Assembly (NCBI GenBank): GCA_002306945.1
Contig: DBTH01000267.1
Location: 1 to 14,687, forward strand
DNA length: 14,687 bases
Source: Methylacidiphilaceae bacterium UBA1321
GTDB taxonomy: Bacteria > Verrucomicrobiota > Verrucomicrobiia > Methylacidiphilales > UBA1321
Reading direction: 5' to 3'
The notes under the pieces: generated by a model
Seen by the model: only the letters and a program-made list of their open reading frames with translations
Database searches by the model: none
Told to the model about the DNA's origin: nothing
Shown here: positions 7,142-12,931 of the stretch, in pieces
How positions within the stretch are numbered: position 1 is the stretch's first letter
How the letters are laid out: every line of letters begins with the position of its first letter
Made by a program: the position numbers and the translations under genes

Positions 7142-7686
7142 ATAAGCAGTTCCACTTGATTTGCATTGACCTTAGAGAGGTGCGCACGTGAAAAGTTGAT
7201 AATGTCGTCGCTTAGGTTGCGGCAGCTTTTACGCCACCGGAGTGCGGAATCCAGAATCTTGGTGCAGTCGCGCAACCCTTCTAATCGGACGCCGCGAACC
7301 TGGTATTCAATGGCCTGATCGAGCCGCTTGGCCAGCATCGGGTAAAAAAGCAATTCGTAGGAAGCGTGGGCGGCTAGTTCGGGTAGATAAATGGATACGC
7401 GCGGCGGAACTACATCGCTCTTTTTCGCCACATCGGGAAATCCAACGCCTTCCAGCGATTTCTTGATCATCCCTTGCAAGGCTTCCACGCTCAGAACCTG
7501 GAATTCGCAATCCGTTTCGAGATAGTGAACAATCGCTTTGGCAACTTGATTGCTCAAGTGCCAGTTTAAATAGCCCGCATTCCGGGCCGAATGTTCGATC
7601 GACTCCGTAATCCACCCTTCCGACAGCGGCACCAACCGGGTGTTATGCCAGATCACATTGGGCAGTTTTTGCGGAAGAGCGATCAT
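7135..7686 (-). CDS. Uncharacterised protein with degenerate ATP-cone-like domain
   Basis: A 183-residue protein that I do not recognise as a named family. Its start codon follows the nrdR stop codon with no gap (TAAATG on the minus strand), so the two are almost surely co-expressed. Residues 11-90 line up by eye with an ATP-cone: VIWHNTRLVPLSEGWITESI corresponds to the VLKRDGRYEPFDKRKLVSGI block of the neighbouring NrdR, keeping the Arg, Pro and the Ile-x3-Ile pattern. Then a helix (NQVAKAIVHYLE) and a block SVEALQGMIKKSLEGVGFP match the second half of ATP-cones, including PDVAK. The nucleotide-contacting K-R-D-G residues are lost. Residues 95-183 are helical-looking, rich in Arg and Leu, and unlike anything I know. 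A role alongside NrdR in ribonucleotide reductase control is a reasonable guess only. Confidence 0.8.
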   Translation of the reverse strand: MIALPQKLPNVIWHNTRLVPLSEGWITESIEHSARNAGYLNWHLSNQVAKAIVHYLETDCEFQVLSVEALQGMIKKSLEGVGFPDVAKKSDVVPPRVSIYLPELAAHASYELLFYPMLAKRLDQAIEYQVRGVRLEGLRDCTKILDSALRWRKSCRNLSDDIINFSRAHLSKVNANQVELLIC

Positions 7687-8139
7687 TTATTGAAGGGTCA
7701 GGCTTTGGACTTCGTTGACAAATTCCTTGATGTCCCGGAATTTGCGGTAAACCGAGGCAAACCGCACATAAGCAACTTCATCGAGCTTGCGCAAGCGAAT
7801 CATGATCTTTTCTCCGATGGCGATCGTCGGGATTTCCCGGTCGTGGGTTTTGACCAGTTCATCAATGATTTCCTCAACTGTGCGATGCAATACTTCCGGA
7901 CTGATCGGGCGTTTTTCGCAAGCTTTCTCAATACCGGATACAAGCTTCCTCTTGTCAAAAGGTTCGTAGCGTCCGTCACGTTTGAGGACACGGATGTCCT
8001 CGCGCTCGATTTCCTCGTACGTGGTAAAGCGGTGCTCACACTTGAGACACTCCCGGCGGCGGCGTATAACCGCCCCATCTTTCCATGCACGCGAGTCGAT
8101 CACCTTATCTTCCTGCGCTCCACATTTAGGACACCTCAT
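7687..8139 (-). CDS. nrdR: Transcriptional repressor NrdR
   Basis: Represses ribonucleotide reductase genes in response to the ATP/dATP balance. The 150 residues match the family length. The N-terminal zinc ribbon has C3, C6, C31 and C34, with the family signature MRCPKCG, DSR and RRRECLKC. The ATP-cone begins at about residue 49 with VLKRDGRYEPFDKRKL and ends with VAYVRFASVYRKF. The ATG at 8137-8139 gives the canonical MRCPKC start, though no Shine-Dalgarno is visible and the predicted leader is only about 18 nt. It heads a minus-strand group with the ATP-cone-like gene and the HIT gene. No ribonucleotide reductase gene is in the window, so its targets lie elsewhere. Confidence 0.96.
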   Translation of the reverse strand: MRCPKCGAQEDKVIDSRAWKDGAVIRRRRECLKCEHRFTTYEEIEREDIRVLKRDGRYEPFDKRKLVSGIEKACEKRPISPEVLHRTVEEIIDELVKTHDREIPTIAIGEKIMIRLRKLDEVAYVRFASVYRKFRDIKEFVNEVQSLTLQ

Positions 8140-8162
8140 ACAATAGGTTGTACCAGCACAAT

Positions 8163-8191
8163 CTATATATCACAACAAGTGGTAGCGTCAA
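8163..8191 (-). promoter_or_regulatory. Promoter of nrdR with element shared with purE
   Basis: On the minus strand TTGACG (8186-8191) and TATATA (8164-8169) are spaced by 16 bp, placing transcription about 18 nt before the ATG. The 18-bp stretch at 8163-8180 (ACTTGTTGTGATATATAG on minus) recurs with only two mismatches upstream of purE at 11205-11222. It could be an operator or a conserved promoter core. It is not an NrdR box: the repeats are direct (CACAA), not inverted. Confidence 0.5.
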
Positions 8192-8232
8192 GCGAACGTG
8201 ACACGGTTTTCCGAATTTAGCAAAGAAATGTG

Positions 8233-8255
8233 ATCCTTTTATCCAGTAAAAGGAT
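8233..8255. repeat. Perfect 9-bp inverted repeat upstream of nrdR
   Basis: ATCCTTTTA (8233-8241) and TAAAAGGAT (8247-8255) are perfect inverted copies separated by TCCAG. The site lies about 40 bp upstream of the presumed nrdR -35 box. It might be an operator for a dimeric regulator or an RNA hairpin. It lacks a following T run in either direction. Confidence 0.45.
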
Positions 8256-8283
8256 TGAAACGGAGTAAGAGAATAAACACGAG

Positions 8284-8328
8284 CCGGCCTCTATCAAGTG
8301 ATTAGTAAGATCCCTTGATAGAGGCCGG
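8284..8328 (-). terminator. Strong hairpin after serine-rich gene
   Basis: Arms CCGGCCTCTATCAAG (8284-8298) and CTTGATAGAGGCCGG (8314-8328) make a perfect 15-bp stem with a 15-nt loop. It lies 47 bp past the stop of the serine-rich gene and upstream of nrdR, so termination of that gene is the simplest role. There is no T tract on either side, so it is not a classical intrinsic terminator and may instead stabilise the 3' end of the mRNA. Confidence 0.5.
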
Positions 8329-8375
8329 AGCAGAAACTTTAGCGGGCTAATGAATTTGGGTGATTCAGCGGGTTT

Positions 8376-8930
8376 TCAGGCCTGCGCACTAAAGCTGCTG
8401 CCGGTTGATTGACTTGAAGAGGCGCTCCCGTTCGCCAGGTAAGCAATCAAGGTGGTGACGTCAGTCTGAGAACTGGTGCTACTGCTGCTACTCGTGGTTG
8501 AGGAACTGCTGGAGCTGTCAGTGCCGTTGCTCTCAGTTCCATCGGAAGACGGAGGTGGCGGAGGGCCCCCTGCCCGCGGTGTATTTTGCAAATCGGTCTT
8601 GAGCGTTTCGAATGCCTCCTTGGCCGAGTCGGTGTCGCCCGATTTGATGGCGGATTGGAGGGTATCGATGTCCTGACCAATCACTCCACCGGAATCGCTT
8701 GAGCTTGAATCGGAGGAACTCGAATCCGAGCCGGTCGATGAACTCTGACTTTGAAAATCCGACTGAATGCTCGTCAGCGCCGTTTGGGCCGCAGTCAAAT
8801 CTCCGGAGTCGATAGCCGATTCCAAAGTGTCGAATTTTTCTTTTCTTGCCTTCATCTGTTCCTGCAGTTCTTCGAGGTAGCTGCTGGCTGATGTCGATGA
8901 TGTCGTTGAAACACTTGATACTGAACTCAT
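8376..8930 (-). CDS. Serine-rich protein with duplicated 28-residue unit
   Basis: A 184-residue protein of unknown function. No signal peptide or membrane segment is visible. A coiled-coil-like opening (SSYLEELQEQMKARKEK) leads into a unit at 33-60 (FDTLESAIDSGDLTAAQ...), which recurs at 88-115 (IDTLQSAIKSGDTDSAK...) with 13 of 28 identical residues. Each unit would form a helical hairpin around SGD. The units are separated by a Ser/Asp run (about 61-82) and followed by GGPPPPP and a long Ser/Thr run (about 137-155), then a short VTTLIAYLANGSA helix. AGGAAA precedes the ATG at 8928-8930. I recall such SGD-containing Ser-rich proteins in several environmental bacteria, all without known function. 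Frame use is supported by the repeat being conserved at protein level. Confidence 0.72.
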   Translation of the reverse strand: MSSVSSVSTTSSTSASSYLEELQEQMKARKEKFDTLESAIDSGDLTAAQTALTSIQSDFQSQSSSTGSDSSSSDSSSSDSGGVIGQDIDTLQSAIKSGDTDSAKEAFETLKTDLQNTPRAGGPPPPPSSDGTESNGTDSSSSSSTTSSSSSTSSQTDVTTLIAYLANGSASSSQSTGSSFSAQA

Positions 8931-9056
8931 AGATTTCCTGTGTTGTGGGTTGAATTAGGAGCTTCTGCTCGTTGCGCGTCTCAACACCCTCATGATGTCT
9001 TGAGGCTTTTTCGGCGCCCCTTGAGTTCGGATTAGGAGAATTCATTAATATCTATA

Positions 9057-9084
9057 CTTACAATCAATTGATAATCAGTATCAT
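9057..9084 (+). promoter_or_regulatory. Possible plus-strand promoter facing the gene-free segment
   Basis: CTTACA (9057-9062) and TATCAT (9079-9084) are 16 bp apart, a moderate sigma-70-like pair. Transcription would start near 9091 and run into the hairpin-rich segment. The Fur-box-like repeat overlaps the spacer and the -10. AT-rich context makes a chance match possible. Confidence 0.3.
9069..9083. promoter_or_regulatory. Fur-box-like operator
   Basis: TGATAATCAGTATCA matches the 7-1-7 Fur consensus TGATAATnATTATCA at every position but one. Fur represses iron-uptake genes when iron is plentiful. The site lies about 140 bp upstream of the serine-rich gene (minus) and just in front of the gene-free segment (plus), so either could be its target. 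On the minus strand a TTATCA (9070-9075) / TATTAA (9045-9050) pair with an 18-bp spacer overlaps it. Confidence 0.45.
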
Positions 9085-9090
9085 GCGCGA

Positions 9091-9347
9091 TTCCATTACT
9101 GAGCCATGACCGTAATGACTCAAAATAAGAATTTATTACCCTACCCGGCTCTCTCTGACAGAGAGGCCGTTTGTGGAATAAGGATTTCTAACGGAATGGG
9201 TTTGGTGACGTGTCCGGTATTCGGAGTGTCTGAATATCTTCAGGGGAAGAAATTGCAATGCGCGGTATTTCTTTCCGGAAAAACGGCTCGTCCGGGAAGT
9301 AACGCAAATCACCTCACAATCGGAAAGAAATGATCTCTTCCGAGGTG
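9091..9347 (+). ncRNA. Candidate structured small RNA
   Basis: Three hairpins lie in a gene-free stretch. The first is CGGC plus CTCTCT pairing with AGAGAG plus GCCG (9146-9169, one bulged T, loop GAC). The second is a 9-bp stem, 9271-9279 with 9291-9299, containing one G-U pair that only forms in a plus-strand transcript. The third pairs CACCT/AGGTG and CGGAA/TTCCG (9310-9347). I cannot match it to a known RNA family, and chance hairpins are possible. A Fur-box-like site sits at its presumed promoter. Confidence 0.25.
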
Positions 9348-9361
9348 CAATAAGTCAAAAC

Positions 9362-9492
9362 TCAAAGGTCAAAAGTAAAAGCCGCATGTAAAAAGTCAAA
9401 AGTGTCGGCAGTTGTGGCCTTCATCTTTTAAATTCACTTTTAGGCGGGAGCTATTAACTTTTTGCGTTTTGAGTAGTGGTTTTGACCTTTGA
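9362..9492. repeat. Inverted pair of TCAAAGGTCAAAA plus related phrases
   Basis: TCAAAGGTCAAAA at 9362-9374 is repeated inverted at 9480-9492 (TTTTGACCTTTGA). Related phrases (AAAGTCAAAAGT near 9393, GACTTTTGAT near 9491) fill the region. The arms are about 105 bp apart. This looks like a low-complexity spacer repeat downstream of purK rather than a mobile element; no transposase is near. Confidence 0.5.
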
Positions 9493-9516
9493 CTTTTGAT
9501 TTTTAACTTCAGCGCT

Positions 9517-10650
9517 CTAATCGCGCAGCAATATCTTCTGGGCCTGGGCGTCGATGGCGCGGGCCATTTCGAGTGTTTCGGCCAGGATGCAGTAATGTCC
9601 CATCTTGCGTCCGGGGCGCGGGTCGCTTTTGCCGTAGAGGTGCAGTTTCAATCCCGGCAATGCCAGCAGCGCCGGCCAATCGGGCGTATGTTTGGCCCAG
9701 AGATCGCCGAGAATATTGTGCATGAGGACAGGCGAAAGCAGATCGGTCTTGCCGAGGGGTAATCCGCAGACGGCGCGCAATTGCTGTTCGAACTGACTGG
9801 TGACGCACGCGTCGAAACTGTAGTGGCCGGAATTGTGCGGACGGGGCGCGGTCTCGTTGATGAGGATTTTGCCGTCGGCGGTCAGGAACATTTCAACAGC
9901 AAGCAGTCCGACGAGATTCAATTGCCGGGCCAACGATTCGGCGATGCGTCGGGCTTCGTCGCTGACGGCGGCATCCAGCGGTGCGGGAGCTTGCGTGATG
10001 GCGAGGATATGGTTCTCGTGATGATTGTGCGCCACCGGGAAGCAGCGTGTGACATCGTCGTGGGTGCGCGCTACAATGACGGAGAGTTCCGCCTGGAAAG
10101 TGATCCACTTTTCCACCACACCGACCGGAGCGCCGTGTTGCTTCCAGATTTGGGCGAGATCTTCGCCGCCGCGAATGTTCTGCTGTCCTTTGCCGTCGTA
10201 ACCGAAGTCGGCGGTTTTGAGGACGCAGGAGCCGAGTTCCTTTGCGGCCTGGGCGAGTGACTCGACACTGTCGACGACGCGGAACGGCGCGACGGGGAAT
10301 CCGTGTTTGCTGAGGTACTCCTTTTCTCGGCGACGATTCTGGGACATGTGCAGAATTTCGCGCGAAGGATGAATGTCGACGTGTTTGGAGACCGCGTCGA
10401 GAGCCGAGACCGGGATATTCTCGAATTCGTAGCTGACCACGTCGACGCCGCTGGAGAATTTCTCCAACGCCGCGATATCAGAGAAGCAATTGCTGAAAGT
10501 GAGATCGGCCACCTGCCCGGCGGGACAATCGGGAGTAGATTCGAAGATGTGGACGCGATAACCGAGTTTGCGTGCTTCGATGGCAAACATGCGGCCGAGC
10601 TGGCCGCCGCCAAGCATGCCAATGGTCGCTCCGGGAAGAATGGTTTTCAT
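9517..10650 (-). CDS. purK: N5-carboxyaminoimidazole ribonucleotide synthase
   Basis: Uses ATP and bicarbonate to carboxylate aminoimidazole ribonucleotide to N5-CAIR in de novo purine synthesis. It is an ATP-grasp enzyme of 377 residues, a normal length. The N-terminal loop GGGQLGRM (14-21) is the PurK signature. YEFENIP, LKTADFGYDGKGQ and NETAPRPHNSGHYS follow in the expected order, the last forming part of the ATP/metal site. The ATG at 10648-10650 is chosen because it puts MKTILPGATIGMLGGGQ at the front; an in-frame start 33 codons further upstream would overlap the end of purE and lacks conserved sequence. The Shine-Dalgarno is weak. It follows purE by 35 bp and the product passes straight to PurE. 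Confidence 0.96.
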   Translation of the reverse strand: MKTILPGATIGMLGGGQLGRMFAIEARKLGYRVHIFESTPDCPAGQVADLTFSNCFSDIAALEKFSSGVDVVSYEFENIPVSALDAVSKHVDIHPSREILHMSQNRRREKEYLSKHGFPVAPFRVVDSVESLAQAAKELGSCVLKTADFGYDGKGQQNIRGGEDLAQIWKQHGAPVGVVEKWITFQAELSVIVARTHDDVTRCFPVAHNHHENHILAITQAPAPLDAAVSDEARRIAESLARQLNLVGLLAVEMFLTADGKILINETAPRPHNSGHYSFDACVTSQFEQQLRAVCGLPLGKTDLLSPVLMHNILGDLWAKHTPDWPALLALPGLKLHLYGKSDPRPGRKMGHYCILAETLEMARAIDAQAQKILLRD

Positions 10651-10685
10651 TTCAAAAAAGTACGAGCTTCCAGTACCTGATACAT

Positions 10686-11189
10686 TCAAGCTTTGGGCAA
10701 TTTCGTTTTCAGGACGGTATGGGTCTGGCTGGAACGGAATTTCTTCCACGCGGCGGCGAGCTTCTCGTCGTGCAGCGCGAGGATCGCGATGGCCAGCAAG
10801 GCAGCGTTCCTGGCTCCGGGCGTGCCGATGGCCAGACAGCCGACGGGAATACCGCCGGGCATTTGCGCGATGGAAAGGAGAGAATCGAGTCCCTTGAGCG
10901 CACGACTTTCGACCGGAACACCGAGAACAGGCAGAGTCGAGAAGGCCGCGGTCATGCCGGGAAGATGCGCCGCACCGCCTGCGCCGGCGATGATGACTTG
11001 CAATCCCCTGCCCGCGGCGCTGCTGGCGTATTCACAAAGTTTATGCGGCGTGCGATGGGCCGAGACGATTTCCTTTTCGTAGGTGACGCCGAATTCATCG
11101 AGGGTTTGCGCGGCGACGGAAAGCGTGGACCAGTCGGAACTGCTGCCCATGATGATGCCGACGCGAATGGGAGAGGATTTCTTTTTCAT
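10686..11189 (-). CDS. purE: N5-CAIR mutase
   Basis: Converts N5-CAIR to CAIR in purine synthesis. The 167 residues fit class I PurE, the bacterial type that works with PurK. Visible motifs are MGSSSDW (14-20), SAHRTP (43-48, with the catalytic His at 45), and AGAGGAAHLPGM (68-79), then PVESRALKGLDSLLSIAQMPGG. The N-terminus has three lysines not needed for the fold. The start at 11189 has no clear Shine-Dalgarno. It is first in a two-gene unit with purK; the presumed promoter carries the element shared with nrdR. Confidence 0.96.
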   Translation of the reverse strand: MKKKSSPIRVGIIMGSSSDWSTLSVAAQTLDEFGVTYEKEIVSAHRTPHKLCEYASSAAGRGLQVIIAGAGGAAHLPGMTAAFSTLPVLGVPVESRALKGLDSLLSIAQMPGGIPVGCLAIGTPGARNAALLAIAILALHDEKLAAAWKKFRSSQTHTVLKTKLPKA

Positions 11190-11204
11190 AGATAAAAACA
11201 GTGC

Positions 11205-11222
11205 CTGTATATAACAACAAGT
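11205..11222 (-). promoter_or_regulatory. purE upstream element shared with nrdR
   Basis: On the minus strand this reads ACTTGTTGTTATATACAG, differing from the nrdR element (8163-8180) at two of 18 positions. It includes a TGT-TATATA extended -10-like core about 20 nt before the purE start. No TTGACA-like -35 is seen at the matching distance, unlike nrdR. Confidence 0.45.
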
Positions 11223-11330
11223 CGGCCTTTGTGGGAAAGATTATTGATGCGGCTTTGCGTGGAAATCGGAGTAGAAAAACCGTTTTGACTGCCGGACGGA
11301 AGCCGGAACGGGGAAGTTCGTGGATAATAA

Positions 11331-11364
11331 AAAAAGGGAGAAACCAACAGGCTTCTCCCTTTTT
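11331..11364 (-). terminator. Very strong intrinsic terminator after Lys-rich gene
   Basis: AAAAAGGGAGAA (11331-11342) and TTCTCCCTTTTT (11353-11364) form a 12-bp stem with a 10-nt loop. Read on minus, TTCTCCC is followed by seven T, then ATTAT. It lies 14 bp after the mini-gene stop. It is A/T-symmetric, so plus-strand transcripts would stop as well. Confidence 0.85.
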
Positions 11365-11378
11365 AAAAGAGGCGAAGA

Positions 11379-11477
11379 TTACTTCTTCTTCGCAACCTTC
11401 TTCGTGGCCTTTTTGGGGGCGGCCTTCTTTACGGTCTTTTTGACAACCTTCTTAACGGCTTTCTTTTTCACTGCCAT
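11379..11477 (-). CDS. 32-residue lysine-rich histone-H1-tail-like protein
   Basis: A tiny protein that begins MAVKKKAVKK and ends KKVAKKK, with 16 Lys among 32 residues, the rest mainly Val, Ala and Thr and one Pro. The pattern is pairs of Lys spaced by two or three small residues, as in the C-terminal tails of H1 and of bacterial H1-like proteins (Hc1, KKAxKK repeats). It would be strongly basic and could bind DNA or RNA in the nucleoid; this is inference. Support for it being a real gene: GGGGGTGAG sits 5 to 13 bases before the ATG at 11475-11477, a -35/-10 pair lies upstream, and a strong terminator follows 14 bp after the stop. It has no globular domain, so it is either a complete mini-protein or a remnant of a longer one. 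Confidence 0.72.
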   Translation of the reverse strand: MAVKKKAVKKVVKKTVKKAAPKKATKKVAKKK

Positions 11478-11542
11478 TTGTACTCACCCCCTTTGCGTTG
11501 TCCCATGATTTTGGGAAGTCTTTTTCGCGATCACTTCCGTAG

Positions 11543-11571
11543 TGAATAATTTTTTCCGCGCTTGCCGTCAA
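11543..11571 (-). promoter_or_regulatory. Possible promoter of Lys-rich mini-gene
   Basis: On minus, TTGACG (11566-11571) and TATTCA (11543-11548) are separated by 17 bp. The -35 match is 5/6, the -10 only 3/6. Transcription would begin about 60 nt before the ATG. The surrounding 11478-11688 spacer is AT-rich with no other gene. Confidence 0.35.
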
Positions 11572-11688
11572 ACATAATTTTAATTTTCTTGCGATTTTTT
11601 TCGCAGAGCATCTCGCGATAAGTCATCGTTTTTTTCTGTGAATTGCAAATTTTCCGGCAATTTTACGAGTAGGAATCGTTCGAGCGGC

Positions 11689-12288
11689 TTATTTTTTTTC
11701 GGAAGAAATGCCGAATTTCGCGAGCACCTGACGCGCGATGTCGGCAACGGGCCAAAGTCGGCCGATCCCTTCATATCCGCAAGCGAGCAGTCCTTTTTCG
11801 GGGCCGATGAATTCGACGCCGCGCTTTTTCAGAAGCTCAACATTGGCCTGCGTGGCCGGGTGCAGCCACATCTTGCCGTTCATCGCGGGAGCGACAACGA
11901 CCGGTGCGAGCGTGGCGAGGAGAATGCACGTGAGCACTTCAGGTGCGAGGCCGTGGGCGTATTCGCCGATGAGATTGGCTGTGGCGGGAGCGACGATGAC
12001 CAGGTCGGCATCGTCGGCCAGGGTGATGTGCATGGGACGCGCATCGAGCACGCCTTCATTGGCGTCGGTGACCACCTGCCTGTGCGTGAGTGCGGCAAAG
12101 GTCAGCGGAGTGATGAAGCGGCACGCTTCACGGGTGAGGATGACGTCGACATCGACTCCGGCCTTGGAGAGGGCACTGGCCAGGTCGGCGGCGCGGAACG
12201 CGGCGATGGATGCGGTCACGCCCAGGACAACGCGCGGCTTTTTCGCCTTGGGGCGGATGATTGTTGCGGATGCTTTGGATTTCTTCAT
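11689..12288 (-). CDS. coaC: Phosphopantothenoylcysteine decarboxylase (stand-alone)
   Basis: An FMN enzyme that decarboxylates 4'-phosphopantothenoylcysteine in coenzyme A synthesis. The 199 residues cover only the CoaC half of the usual CoaBC (Dfp) fusion. GVTASIAAFRAADL (23-36) binds FMN. H87 in HITLADDADL, PATAN (101-105), PAMNGKMW (134-141, N137) and ACGYEGIGRL (C170) correspond to the catalytic His, Asn and Cys of the family. A 20-residue Lys-rich leader precedes the fold. The ATG at 12286-12288 has AGGGGAAAGG upstream. The CoaB ligase half is absent downstream: the protein ends in a TAA stop, and the next gene is the Lys-rich one. CoaB must be encoded elsewhere. It lies 28 bp after gmk, without rpoZ between. 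Confidence 0.92.
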   Translation of the reverse strand: MKKSKASATIIRPKAKKPRVVLGVTASIAAFRAADLASALSKAGVDVDVILTREACRFITPLTFAALTHRQVVTDANEGVLDARPMHITLADDADLVIVAPATANLIGEYAHGLAPEVLTCILLATLAPVVVAPAMNGKMWLHPATQANVELLKKRGVEFIGPEKGLLACGYEGIGRLWPVADIARQVLAKFGISSEKK

Positions 12289-12316
12289 GGTTTCAACCTT
12301 TCCCCTGCGCGGCGAA

Positions 12317-12931
12317 TCAAACCAGCGTCAGGCGGCTGCTGAGGTAACGTTCGGCCCGCATGATGGCGCGGAATTTAATGAGATCTTCTTCCATGGAACC
12401 GCTCAGGATGGTGTAGCGGTAGAGACGCCAATTCTGCATCTCCTCTTTGCCCCGGGCCAGGCGCATCTGGATCTGTTCCTCGCTCTCGGTGCCGCGCTTG
12501 CGCAGGCGGCGTTCGAGTTCCTCCAGCGTGGGCGGCATGATGAAGACGTCAACCAGCGAAGAGCGGATCAACGGATCCTTGCAGCCGCGAATGCTCTCGG
12601 CTCCTTGCACGTCGATGTCGAGAAGGACGTCGGTGCCTTCTTCGAGGGCTTTTTTGACCGGTGCCAGAAGTGTCCCGTAGTAGTTCAGGTGCACCTTGGC
12701 GTGTTCGAGCATCTCGCCGGCTTTGATCTTCTGCTGGAACTCTTCGACTGTGAGAAAATGATAATCGACGTTATTGGTCTCACCGGGACGCGGCGGCCGG
12801 GTCGTGCAAGAGACCGAGTAGATGAAATCAGGAGTGGCCCGAAGATTGCCGCACAACGTCGATTTGCCGGTGCCGGAGGGTGCGGAAATGACGAAGAGGA
12901 TGCCCTGGCGGCGAAAGGAATTAGCGGTCAT
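12317..12931 (-). CDS. gmk: Guanylate kinase
   Basis: Phosphorylates GMP to GDP using ATP, feeding GTP, dGTP and nucleotide signalling pools. The 204 residues match the family. The P-loop SAPSGTGKST (16-25) and the GMP-binding TTRPPRPGE are intact, followed by VDYHFLT, the NYYGT motif and LDIDVQGA. One small change is Leu where Gly is usual just before NYYGT (HLNYYGT rather than HGNYYGT). RLARGKEEM and YRYTI complete the C-terminal part. The ATG at 12929-12931 overlaps the yicC stop as ATGA, so the two are translationally coupled. The order yicC-gmk-coaC is shared by many bacteria. Confidence 0.96.
   Translation of the reverse strand: MTANSFRRQGILFVISAPSGTGKSTLCGNLRATPDFIYSVSCTTRPPRPGETNNVDYHFLTVEEFQQKIKAGEMLEHAKVHLNYYGTLLAPVKKALEEGTDVLLDIDVQGAESIRGCKDPLIRSSLVDVFIMPPTLEELERRLRKRGTESEEQIQMRLARGKEEMQNWRLYRYTILSGSMEEDLIKFRAIMRAERYLSSRLTLV

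Larger units (their letters stand above)
8931..9516. other. 586-bp gene-poor stretch with regulatory and RNA-like structure
   Basis: No convincing gene is present. From low to high coordinate it holds an AT-rich promoter-like part (9040-9100) with a Fur-box-like site, then three hairpins between 9146 and 9347, then a repeat-rich part (9351-9515) where phrases such as TCAAAAGTC and TCAAAGGTCAAAA occur several times in both orientations. A 75-codon open frame on plus from 9106 has no ribosome-binding site and no protein-like composition that I trust. Confidence 0.5.

Noticed and set aside
8161..8180. NrdR box in front of nrdR (autoregulation)
   Set aside because: CACAA copies are direct, not inverted as in ACACwATATAwTGTGT-type boxes, and the second half does not fit.
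8533..9045. 170-codon minus-strand frame overlapping the serine-rich gene
   Set aside because: The other frame shows a repeated protein unit and a good ribosome-binding site; this one crosses its start region and has no motif.
9106..9333. 75-codon plus-strand open frame in the gene-poor stretch
   Set aside because: No Shine-Dalgarno, no family resemblance, and the hairpins span it; more likely non-coding.
9362..9492. Insertion sequence with 13-bp terminal inverted repeats
   Set aside because: The enclosed 105 bp has no coding capacity, no target duplication is visible, and similar phrases occur repeatedly in the same spacer.
11590..11605. TGCGA-T6-TCGCA hairpin as a coaC terminator
   Set aside because: Only 5 bp of stem and no T run on the minus strand after it.
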